DNA from: CAZGEA01 sp964524515
GTDB taxonomy: Bacteria; Patescibacteriota; Microgenomatia; UBA8517
NCBI GenBank assembly: GCA_964524515.1
Contig: CAZGEA010000001.1
Location: 62,001-126,000, forward strand
DNA length: 64,000 nt
Reading direction: 5' to 3'
Positions within the stretch are counted from its first letter, which is position 1; each line of letters opens with the position of its first letter. Of the stretch, positions 26,401 through 33,745 are shown piece after piece. Under the pieces are notes generated by a model. That model ran no database searches and was not told the origin of the DNA. It saw nothing but the letters and a program-made list of their open reading frames with translations. Position numbers and translations under genes: made by a program.

Positions 26401-29161
26401 CTGCCCTGGATCAGAATATTCACGCCCTCCACTTAAAGAAATTTGTGAATTAGCCTGCACTGATGCTGGATCGAAAAGATGTAGTCAATTCGGCTATGAA
26501 GTCAAATGTCCATATACAGTATTTCCACCAGTTGTTTCGTATGAAACAAAATACCTAGTATCTCTTGGCAGACAATGCCCACTACCAAATTCTGAAGCAG
26601 TTGAAAAATCATGTATCTGCGATTGGAATAAAGGAAGCTTTACATCTCAATATCCATTTATTTGTACGAGTGATGCATATATGGCAACTCTTCCAGCTTG
26701 TCAAAATGGAACCAAACAAGGATTTTCTTCATGTATCCCAACTGAAAATGCGTATCAAGATGGAATCAAAACATGTAGTAATCCAAATTTTGCAGGACCT
26801 TCTCAATATAATTATTACGAATGCGCAGCTAATCAAAGATGTTCGGATGGTGCTTGTATTAACGAAAATCCAACAGGAGTAACCTTGAGAGATTCCAATA
26901 GAAGCCAAGAACTGGCAAAGAGCTTGTCCAATTTATATACTGATATTTTCTCCAAATATATTCAAAGAGGAATCGCGGGTGTCTTTGAGTGGTATCCAAT
27001 TTTAGAGCCTTTATCAAACAAACTTTGTGGTGATGGATTTATCTATTATCCATCTGTAACATTTGGAAATTATGAAGGACAATGCCTCTCCCTTGATAAA
27101 ACAAAACCAGATGGCCACATTGATCCATTTGAATTGTCCTCTTGTGTCAGATCAGTTTGTACTGATGCAGATGGCTGCACATGTAACGCAAAATGTAATC
27201 TACAAACTGCAAAATATGGTGGAACTTGCGGAGGAGGTGCCAGTAGCCCACTTGATAATCTATTAAACAATTCTCAAGAAATTTACAAGCAATGTTTAGT
27301 TACTCGCACAATGGGCGCTGGGGATTGTGCCTTTGCTTTTATCTATCAAGCATTTGATGCGCTGGTTACCCTCTTCTCTTTCAACAATGGCTCACTTGAA
27401 ACTTTGAGATTCGCTCAAACAAAATACTTAGAATGTAATGAGGCAAGGCTTCAAGGCAAGAACTTTACAGATTGTTTTGGTGATGCAATGAGCTATATGG
27501 GTGAATTATTCAATACTTCTGCTTCCCTTGTCGATGCATGGCAGACAATGCAGTTAGCATTCAAGGCAATTATCCGCGAAACCCCAGATCTTCCAGTTGG
27601 ATCAATTTTGGTTGAAAAGATTGATGACCTTGCAATTAGAGATAAATATCTAGAGCAAGAACTAGGGTCATTTGTAATTAAAGATGATGTCTTGTTCAAG
27701 ATTGCGCAAACTGACAGTGGAGACAAATTTTTGCTTCCCTATACTCAAGAATTAATAGAAAAAAATGTAGAAGGTTTTGTTGAAAATACTATTTCTCAAA
27801 CCAAACAAAATCTAGAATCATTGAATGTCGAAGTTCCATCAAATGTTGCCTCAAATGGCTTAGAAGATGCATTATATCCACTAAATGGAGAATGGAAGAT
27901 ATCAATAGATGTAGCCAAAGATCAAGATTTAAGAGGAATAGTCATCCCTGCGACTAAAAGCATAGAAGGTAAAATAGTAACAAAATATGCAAATCCTAGC
28001 AATTTCGACAAGTCTTTTGAGGCTTTTGATTATCTTCAGGAATATTACAAAGGTGAAGGTAAAGTTTTCAAAACTACTTATAATAATGGCATTCTTAATG
28101 TTGAAAGACTAAATCCAAAACCTCTCGCCTATGACGTAATAAATGAAAGAAGAGAATTGATGTATTTAAATCTCTCTCCTGATGGCCAAACTTTGCCTCT
28201 AGGTTTGTTGTGTAAAAACAAACTCTCTCAAGTTGCAACATGTGCTGAACAGTCCTTTTTATTATCAACAATACTTGACCAGCTTGATGTTGAAAATGCA
28301 GTTTCCTATATTTCTCTAATTAGGAATAATGCTGACGGAGTTGCTGAAATAGTATCAGGTCATGCGATTGTTTATATTAAAAGTGATTTTGGAGTCATAT
28401 ATGTTTTAGATCCAAGATCAGGTGTTATTTATGATTACAATACATATTTCAGAAATATGCCTAAAGAATTCAATGTTGAAGGGTTTGAAGAATATTCTGA
28501 AGCTTATTTAACAAATATTGATGGAACCAAACAAAACTATATCAAGGATTTTGGAGAGAATATGGTAAGAGTAGCAAATCAAGTTTCACCTCGTATAGTC
28601 GTTCCAGATATATCAAGATATACTCTAATTGATTTATATGGTGATCCAATTGGATCTGGGGTCTTTGCATATGTATTTGATAATCCAGACAATTTAGATG
28701 AGGTAATAAAAATTGCCAACAAAGACGGAACATTTGGTGAAATTGATTCAATTGAAGAAGTATTTTTACAAAAAGTGTTATTGGAAAAAGCAAACGGAGC
28801 TGGTAGCTTGCCAAGAGTAAAAGCTACTGTTTATGATGGACTAGACAGAATAGTTGGCTTCTCAATGGATAAAGTCGATGGATTAACTATAAGAGATGCC
28901 AAGAAAGCAAGAAAAATTCTTACGCCTGAGCAAATAAATCAAGCTTTTGCAGATTTGGAATTAATTCAGAATGCACTTGGAAGACCTCATGGTGATATAA
29001 ATCCGGGAAATGTAATATTATCCTCTGATGGTAAGATAAAATTCATCGATCCACTTGGAAGAACAAAAGATGCATTAGGAGATAATATTTTACCTACAAT
29101 CGAAAAAGAAAGAGAGGAATTAAGAGAACTTATATACCCAATGTGTATTAGATGTCCATAA
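23423..29161 (+). CDS. Giant Cys-rich surface protein with transglutaminase-like and kinase-like C-terminal domains
   Basis: A 1,912-residue protein. One N-terminal membrane segment (VIFLSLATFVAAIAV, about residues 22-38) is followed by a propeller-like beta region (about 55-425, with TolB-like strands such as GSKLIISLYPRG). Residues 430-770 hold five or more short Cys-rich modules (for example GNGNKCGKFC and SGNICGKFC) separated by Thr-Ala and Ser-Pro linkers. A second Cys-rich region runs to about 1160, then a helical region. Near 1600-1665 the order Cys1607 (ATCAEQSFLL), His1647 (SGHAIVYI) and Asp1663 (VLDPRSG) fits a transglutaminase/papain-like triad. Residues 1730-1912 look like a protein-kinase fold: GSGVFAYVF, Lys1763 (VIKIA), HGDINPGN with Asp1858 and Asn1863, and DPLG with Asp1876. 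The topology is unusual, because a kinase domain normally needs cytoplasmic ATP. An alternative TTG start at 23405 would add six residues. Confidence 0.85.
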   Translation: MVSFKKLKSYFKSDKLKQVLNVIFLSLATFVAAIAVQKLTFDLRNKAATITQNEIWIQTVRSQAQAGTCGDKVYGFSKFNVQTGITQSVFETQNYLIGETYINNNNQNVLFRGGVNCTNNQALSVIDLSASNPTSVVLTSASQVILTDYADPEVEVALQNHFGAPHNYLGGVFLQNIVVDPSGSGKYIYNQQMSTPPEDPGGCGESGCSSAPYMNGFSRNVVYEGDINNPTTKNLLYKDTEVVVSGGGEAAAISFSYANALRPMAWIPGTRDIILTGLVNGTTTTNGRVVLVKFNLDTKVQTTLIDFGIYSEPSTNSVDRVAVSDSGSKLIISLYPRGTFLNYKIYTADITGDNLTLIYNPADARTQLSGLNINSNGSEVRFIEKTSTSVQLSAVDTTTKIQRKIVDLDLTQNYNFAKWKDIQITVSPSPSPSNPPGFDCENIFAGRCALDVPSCSNFGSVDCAGGLLCYRGDCVNNTPTPTATATATATATATATSTSTNPPTCVDLGGDCFPDSWICSGSEISASCATGFHCNSFCSMPTASPSPSPSPSPSPSPTVPPIGGVSCADQGQGAVCVDSNYFCDGGELTGVSCDNPNQKCGRSCHPFDACRDTYSGECKNPNNYSCGVTYGQLSCGSGNICGKFCNEIVSCSGTFSGQCVSSGLSCGASYGQVDCGNGNKCGKFCSTPSPTPSPSPSPTPRVTASPSSKCSDVVNSRCLAPGSSYVCNTTYPEKLGCPAGWTCGQNCSLAGVAPTNTPSPSPELVVSCLQSKTAYAAPDSSKCTDQTKACSLTQDGKSFSCAFRAQDPITYEQIYNSLDDIAGVDLPCNSNNLGNSCQIQRSDSSKQSGYCFQVSNITNTFTCATYPQYQAQKDVLSLGDNGKIKIKLKEYCFAEGGCRCIDEGIDQDIDYQKTCYSPLMDEGILNSICEDNYCAAGQGGGTCLSKTFENKPYAFCDRGGIERDYFLVQPYEVCPKGVGQCYCRNTQIQEGQSCPGSEYSRPPLKEICELACTDAGSKRCSQFGYEVKCPYTVFPPVVSYETKYLVSLGRQCPLPNSEAVEKSCICDWNKGSFTSQYPFICTSDAYMATLPACQNGTKQGFSSCIPTENAYQDGIKTCSNPNFAGPSQYNYYECAANQRCSDGACINENPTGVTLRDSNRSQELAKSLSNLYTDIFSKYIQRGIAGVFEWYPILEPLSNKLCGDGFIYYPSVTFGNYEGQCLSLDKTKPDGHIDPFELSSCVRSVCTDADGCTCNAKCNLQTAKYGGTCGGGASSPLDNLLNNSQEIYKQCLVTRTMGAGDCAFAFIYQAFDALVTLFSFNNGSLETLRFAQTKYLECNEARLQGKNFTDCFGDAMSYMGELFNTSASLVDAWQTMQLAFKAIIRETPDLPVGSILVEKIDDLAIRDKYLEQELGSFVIKDDVLFKIAQTDSGDKFLLPYTQELIEKNVEGFVENTISQTKQNLESLNVEVPSNVASNGLEDALYPLNGEWKISIDVAKDQDLRGIVIPATKSIEGKIVTKYANPSNFDKSFEAFDYLQEYYKGEGKVFKTTYNNGILNVERLNPKPLAYDVINERRELMYLNLSPDGQTLPLGLLCKNKLSQVATCAEQSFLLSTILDQLDVENAVSYISLIRNNADGVAEIVSGHAIVYIKSDFGVIYVLDPRSGVIYDYNTYFRNMPKEFNVEGFEEYSEAYLTNIDGTKQNYIKDFGENMVRVANQVSPRIVVPDISRYTLIDLYGDPIGSGVFAYVFDNPDNLDEVIKIANKDGTFGEIDSIEEVFLQKVLLEKANGAGSLPRVKATVYDGLDRIVGFSMDKVDGLTIRDAKKARKILTPEQINQAFADLELIQNALGRPHGDINPGNVILSSDGKIKFIDPLGRTKDALGDNILPTIEKEREELRELIYPMCIRCP
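24855..24926 (+). repeat. Low-complexity Thr-Ala coding repeat
   Basis: About 70 bases of imperfect ACYGCN hexamers encode an alternating Thr-Ala linker inside the giant protein. It separates two Cys-rich modules and is a likely site of length change by slippage. Confidence 0.8.
25050..25105 (+). repeat. Low-complexity Ser-Pro coding repeat
   Basis: Imperfect CCNTCN repeats encode a Ser-Pro alternating linker in the giant protein. Similar shorter linkers are encoded at about 24702-24722, 25485-25530 and 25690-25712. Such linkers are typical of extended, possibly glycosylated, surface proteins. Confidence 0.8.
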
Positions 29162-29165
29162 ATAT

Positions 29166-29720
29166 ATGACAGAGAGTGATACAGCTAGTAATTTAACTAT
29201 TACGCAAGAAATAACTATTCTTATTGATAATCCAACAAAATTATTGGAACCAAGTTTCATGGCAAAAGTTGAAGACCAATGCAAAAAAAATCCAAATTCT
29301 GACGAACTAGCTCTTGTTGCTTGGTTTTATCAGAGCATTATCCCTGATACTGATAGTCAGGAATATGAATTTTTCGCGCAATATCGTTTTGATTCACTTC
29401 AAAACAGAAAAAGAGGTGAAATTCTTGATGAAACCTTTAAAATTTATTCTGCGGTCACTCAAGAAATAGATCAATATAAAATGAGGGTTGAAAATAATTT
29501 AGGTTCTACTCCAATATATACTCATATGAGTGCAGGCCGTGATTTAAAAGATCAATTTGCTGATGTTGTACTTAGAAAGGCACTACAAGCATATGCTATT
29601 GAAGCAAATACAACAAAAGCTGATCCTAATTTAAAGATTGAATATTTTATAAATAATGAAACTAAACGCCCAGGATTATTTGCAAGCAATAATGGCCAGT
29701 CAAGTAGCGATATATCATGA
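29166..29720 (+). CDS. Hypothetical protein, 184 aa
   Basis: A soluble, acidic, mostly helical protein starting four bases after the giant gene's stop, so it is almost certainly co-transcribed and possibly translationally linked. No signal peptide, membrane helix or known motif is visible. The N-terminal part is Thr-rich (SDTASNLTITQEITI) and the middle has a helical repeat-like look. Being cytoplasmic, it could serve the kinase-like end of the giant protein only if that end is inside the cell. This is speculation. Confidence 0.7.
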   Translation: MTESDTASNLTITQEITILIDNPTKLLEPSFMAKVEDQCKKNPNSDELALVAWFYQSIIPDTDSQEYEFFAQYRFDSLQNRKRGEILDETFKIYSAVTQEIDQYKMRVENNLGSTPIYTHMSAGRDLKDQFADVVLRKALQAYAIEANTTKADPNLKIEYFINNETKRPGLFASNNGQSSSDIS

Positions 29721-29760
29721 GAGTGGTATATTTTATCAATTCTATGTATTATTAGTTAAT

Positions 29761-30036
29761 ATGACAGAAATTAAAAAAATAAAAATACTATCAGCTGTTA
29801 AAATGCTTGCAGTTATGGCATTCACGATCGGTGCTCTCAACTCAATATTTGCAGTTGTTACGGCCCTTATTGCCAAACAAAATCTTCTAACAGGAACAGT
29901 TCCTGTTTTATTTTTTGTTGCATTCCCATTTATTTACGCAGTTGTAGGGGCATTATTTGGTGCAATTTTGGCATTTTTCTATAACATTTTTGCCAGGCTA
30001 TTTGGAGGAATTATTGTTGAAACTGAAAGCAAATAA
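29761..30036 (+). CDS. Small two-helix membrane protein, DUF3566-like
   Basis: A 91-residue protein with two long hydrophobic segments (ILSAVKMLAVMAFTIGALNSIF and a second ending FFYNIFARLFGGIIVETE). The beginning IKKIKILSAVKM and the end YNIFARLFGGI resemble the DUF3566 pattern, a small membrane family also found next to gyrase genes in actinobacteria. The start is taken at ATG 29761, since the longer in-frame version would overlap the previous gene. The stop is 5 bases from the convergent kinase-like gene. Confidence 0.65.
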   Translation: MTEIKKIKILSAVKMLAVMAFTIGALNSIFAVVTALIAKQNLLTGTVPVLFFVAFPFIYAVVGALFGAILAFFYNIFARLFGGIIVETESK

Positions 30037-30041
30037 TAAAT

Positions 30042-31148
30042 TTAAGAATTACTATCCGGAGATAATTCAGACAAATAGTCTAGTAGTCCGATGTAATTAT
30101 CTAAATATTTTTGATTTAGTTCATTTTTATCGTAAATTGGTGATAAATCATACATAACTACTCTCTTTCCATCATAAGAAACATTTTTTGGTTCTAAAAA
30201 AGTATTTTCTTTTCTACTTCCTGTATCATTTTCCCAATCTTTCAAATCTAAAAATTGATGCTGACCAAAAACTTTCGCTGGGATTTGTCCATCCTGTAAT
30301 AAATCAAGAACAATCCCTTTTTCTTCATACAATTTTTTAGCTCCTCTTGCAAAATCTGCCATTTGATTTTTGAATATTTTATCTTCTTCGTGTATTCTCC
30401 TAACATTGTTTGCTTTATTTTCGAGAGAGCTTCTGGTAACACCTTGTTCAAATTCTTGTCTGTCTAAATCAACAGCTGTATCCAATAGATTGATACCAAT
30501 ATTTTCATGTAATTCCAATACTGAATAACCATTTTCTGGAATGGTATCAAGAAATGAATCGCCTCTTGCCAACTGAGATGGGACTTGGCTTTCCAAAAAT
30601 TTTCTTGGAGAATCAACCAATGCAATTCCATAAAGTTTTGGTAAATGGTCTCCTAGATAACCAGAAATTATTCTGTGTCTCTCCAGTAAAGTTTTTGCAT
30701 AATTCCCCAATTCCTCTTTGGAATCATTATTGTTAAGTCTATCTGCAACTGCTTGGTTAGATTCAATTAGTTGCCTTTTATAATCTGCATAATTTTTATC
30801 CATTTCAGCAATGTCGATTTCTGGTACGCCATCTTCCTGTCCATCTTGCTTATAAGCTTTATACTTCTGAAACTGAAATTCATCACTTTCATCTGCATAT
30901 TTTTTAGCAAAAAATTGAACCAACTCTCTTTCGCGCATCTCGGCTACATAAGACTGATGCAAAAAAGACTCATCGACATCTGAAAATTGACGGGTGATTT
31001 TGTAAACTTTGTCCCATCCAGGTATTTTAATTACGATGCAATATGCGCCGGGGATATTAATTGACTCTTCTGTTAGGAGATTTATATGTTCTTGTGGAAT
31101 GGGTAATCCTATTTGTGGTTCTATTTTTTCACCATTATCTTCACTCAT
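30042..31148 (-). CDS. Kinase-fold-like protein, probably catalytically degenerate
   Basis: A 368-residue soluble protein that I read as a distant kinase-like fold. The evidence is an N-terminal strand pair with Lys50 in DKVYKITR (the place of the ATP-binding Lys), a hinge-like YSVLELHENIGINLLD, and near the C-terminus a NVSYDGKRVVMYDLSPI segment that mimics the catalytic-loop-to-DFG order. The HxD catalytic motif is missing, so it may be a pseudokinase or a different enzyme. Residues 85-150 form a charged helical insertion. It starts 9 bases after the gyrB stop, in the same direction, so it probably shares the gyrB mRNA. The giant kinase-like protein is encoded convergently next to it. Confidence 0.6.
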   Translation of the reverse strand: MSEDNGEKIEPQIGLPIPQEHINLLTEESINIPGAYCIVIKIPGWDKVYKITRQFSDVDESFLHQSYVAEMRERELVQFFAKKYADESDEFQFQKYKAYKQDGQEDGVPEIDIAEMDKNYADYKRQLIESNQAVADRLNNNDSKEELGNYAKTLLERHRIISGYLGDHLPKLYGIALVDSPRKFLESQVPSQLARGDSFLDTIPENGYSVLELHENIGINLLDTAVDLDRQEFEQGVTRSSLENKANNVRRIHEEDKIFKNQMADFARGAKKLYEEKGIVLDLLQDGQIPAKVFGQHQFLDLKDWENDTGSRKENTFLEPKNVSYDGKRVVMYDLSPIYDKNELNQKYLDNYIGLLDYLSELSPDSNS

Positions 31149-31157
31149 TTTATTAAA

Positions 31158-33107
31158 TTAAACATCCAAATTAGCAGCCCTTGCATGGGTCTGAATATAT
31201 TGCTTGCGTGGTGGCACTTCCTCCCCCATTAACATTGTAAACATTTGATCAGCCTCTTCGGCATCATCAATATTAACTCTTTTGAGCACTCTAGTTTCTG
31301 GGTTCATTGTTGTGTCCCACAATTCATGTGTGTTCATTTCTCCCAATCCTTTATATCGTTGAACTGAAATTTTTGAATTTGCATTTAATTTTTTAATGTA
31401 ATCCTCTTTTTCTTCTTCAGTGTAAAAATATTCTGATTTTTTATTGTGATCTACTTTATAAAGTGGAGGTAAAGCCACATAAAGATGGCCACCTTTTACA
31501 ATCTCTGGTAAATGTCTATAGAAAAATGTTAAATAAAGACATTCAATATGAGATCCATCAACGTCAGCATCGGCCATGATTATGATTCTATGATATCGAA
31601 GCTTTGATAAATCAAATTGTTCTCCAATTCCAGCTCCAACTGCAACTATAAGATTTTTAAATTTATCTGATTTAATTATTTGATCCAAACGGGCGCGTTC
31701 TGTGTTTAAAACCTTTCCAAATAAAGGCAAAATTGCTTGGAATCTTCTGTCTCTTCCGTTTCTGGCTGTTCCCCCTGCTGAATCTCCTTCAACAACATAA
31801 AGCTCAGAATTTTCTGGGTTTGTAGATTGGCAATCAGCGAGCTTTCCAGGCATTCCCATTCCGTCTAATGCTCCCTTTCGCAGTACTGCATCTTTTGCAG
31901 CTCTTGCGGCAATACGTGCTCTTGCAGCCAAACTTACTTTTTCAATTATTTTCTTGGCTTCCTGTGGATGCTCTTCAAAATAAGTATCCAATCCAGCTTT
32001 AGTGGATGATGAAACAAATCCTTGTACTTCAGCATTATTTAATTTTGCCTTAGTTTGGGATTCAAATTGAAGCGACTCAGATGGCATCTTCACATAAACT
32101 ACTGCAGTTAACCCTTCTTTCAAGTCATCCCCAATAATCCCATTTTTCTCATCATCTTTTACGTATCCATTTTTCTTTGCGTAATCAATAACTGAACGAG
32201 TCAATGCCATACGAAATCCAGTAACGTGTGTTCCCCCATCAACTGTATAAATTCCATTTACATATCCTTTTACATTTTCAGAAAATGAATCAGTGTATTG
32301 AAGAGCAATATCACATTGCATTTGATCATCTTCTTCATGAACACTAACAACATCACATACTGGAACTTTGTTTCGATTAGAATGGGCAACAAGTGAAGAA
32401 ATTCCACCTTCAAAATAAAAATGACAAACATCATCATTTCTTCTATCTTCGAAATGAAAATCCAAGCCAGCCACTAAATATGCTCTATCTCGCATTAATG
32501 TTTTAACTTTTGGAGCTTCAAGTTTTATATCTCCAAATATTTGAGTATCTGGAATAAATTTCGTAATGGTACCAGTTATGTTTGGCCCAAGTTTGATGCT
32601 CCATGTTGATGGAATCAAAGAATTAAGCTCAGCCTGTGTAATTTCTTTAACTGAGAATTTAGGAATTCCACGTTCATATTGTTGAAGATATGCTTTATCT
32701 TCTTTGAGTACTATTACTTGGAAAAATGAAGATAAGGCGTTCACAACTGATGCTCCTACTCCATGAAGTCCACCTGATATCTTATATGCCCCACCACCAA
32801 ATTTTCCACCTGCATGAAGCTTAGTCATAGTCAGTTCAAGTGCTGAAACTCCAGATTTGTGTTTATCAACTGGAATTCCGCGTCCATTGTCTCGAATAAA
32901 TGCGCCACCGTCTTCTGTTAACTCAACCCAAATTTCAGTAGCGGTTCCAGCAAATGATTCATCAACTGAGTTATCAATAATTTCACGCAAACATTCATGA
33001 AGTCCTCGAAGATCAGTTGATCCGATATACATTCCAGGTCTTTTTCGAACTGGCTCCAGTCCTTCCAGGACTTGGATTTGATCTGCATTGTATGTTGAAT
33101 CAGCCAT
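31158..33107 (-). CDS. gyrB: DNA gyrase subunit B
   Basis: ATPase subunit of gyrase, 649 residues. The GHKL ATP site shows EIIDNSVDE and DNGRGIPV, and the ATP-lid GGGAYKISGGLHGVGASVVNAL. The TOPRIM domain has VVEGDSAGG and the metal-binding DADVDGSHI. The end of the protein (RRKQYIQTHARAANLDV pattern) is typical. The order is holB-like, gyrB, kinase-like protein, and only one base separates the upstream stop from this ATG, which suggests coupled expression. Confidence 0.97.
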   Translation of the reverse strand: MADSTYNADQIQVLEGLEPVRKRPGMYIGSTDLRGLHECLREIIDNSVDESFAGTATEIWVELTEDGGAFIRDNGRGIPVDKHKSGVSALELTMTKLHAGGKFGGGAYKISGGLHGVGASVVNALSSFFQVIVLKEDKAYLQQYERGIPKFSVKEITQAELNSLIPSTWSIKLGPNITGTITKFIPDTQIFGDIKLEAPKVKTLMRDRAYLVAGLDFHFEDRRNDDVCHFYFEGGISSLVAHSNRNKVPVCDVVSVHEEDDQMQCDIALQYTDSFSENVKGYVNGIYTVDGGTHVTGFRMALTRSVIDYAKKNGYVKDDEKNGIIGDDLKEGLTAVVYVKMPSESLQFESQTKAKLNNAEVQGFVSSSTKAGLDTYFEEHPQEAKKIIEKVSLAARARIAARAAKDAVLRKGALDGMGMPGKLADCQSTNPENSELYVVEGDSAGGTARNGRDRRFQAILPLFGKVLNTERARLDQIIKSDKFKNLIVAVGAGIGEQFDLSKLRYHRIIIMADADVDGSHIECLYLTFFYRHLPEIVKGGHLYVALPPLYKVDHNKKSEYFYTEEEKEDYIKKLNANSKISVQRYKGLGEMNTHELWDTTMNPETRVLKRVNIDDAEEADQMFTMLMGEEVPPRKQYIQTHARAANLDV

Positions 33108-33108
33108 A

Positions 33109-33711
33109 TCAGGTATTCATTGTAGCCTGCCCAAGCGAGATTGTAAATCCGGTAAGTGTAGCACTCACATTCCCAGAATATTTCAAATATTTGAAGTATT
33201 TATAAGCCAAAGAAAGATCACTAAATTCCCTTTTTTCAATTAATAATTTAATATAGTTTGTCATAAAGATTAATGCCTCGTCTCGGTCTTTTATCTTTGA
33301 TATTTTAAGTAGTCTCTGGGATAAATTAGATTCTAAATATGATTTTTCATAATCAAAATTGTGTTCTGATTTTTCATTTTGAGATTCTTTAATTTGAACA
33401 CGCGATAAAATTGTTTGTGGCAGGGATGCAATGTTCGCGACAGTTAAGATAAAAAAAAGATTCATACTTGGTGGCTCCTCAAGTGTTTTTAAAAGCGATT
33501 CCTGTGCTTCCTCAGATGCTTGATCAAAATCAGTTAATATATATCCAGTCGTATTCTCGTATGAAATTTTGGTTTCAGATATTAACTCTCTTGCCTCTTT
33601 GACTGTTTTAATTGGTCTTTCAAATAAATTAATTATTGAAAATTCTTTGGCAAGTTTATCAATTTCAGATTTGGTAGTTGTAGGGTTTCCAGAAAACAAA
33701 AAACTTTGCAT
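33109..33711 (-). CDS. Clamp-loader delta-prime-like protein, short
   Basis: About 200 residues with the AAA+ clamp-loader signature EEAQESLLKTLEEPP, followed by LFFILTVANIASLPQTILSRVQ containing the sensor and SRC-like SRV. The N-terminus has a remnant P-loop GNPTTTKSE in which the last Gly is Thr, in line with delta-prime subunits that do not use ATP. It is much shorter than E. coli HolB (334 residues) and lacks the zinc module. It lies directly before gyrB, so replication genes are grouped. Confidence 0.8.
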   Translation of the reverse strand: MQSFLFSGNPTTTKSEIDKLAKEFSIINLFERPIKTVKEARELISETKISYENTTGYILTDFDQASEEAQESLLKTLEEPPSMNLFFILTVANIASLPQTILSRVQIKESQNEKSEHNFDYEKSYLESNLSQRLLKISKIKDRDEALIFMTNYIKLLIEKREFSDLSLAYKYFKYLKYSGNVSATLTGFTISLGQATMNT

Positions 33712-33731
33712 AATTTTTATATAAAATAGTA

Positions 33732-33737
33732 TACAAT
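33732..33737 (+). promoter_or_regulatory. -10 box of pilB, predicted leaderless
   Basis: TACAAT ends 8 bases before the pilB ATG at 33746. The divergent delta-prime-like gene has its own TATATA about 6 bases before its start in the same 34-base gap. Confidence 0.55.
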
Positions 33738-33745
33738 GAATTAAT

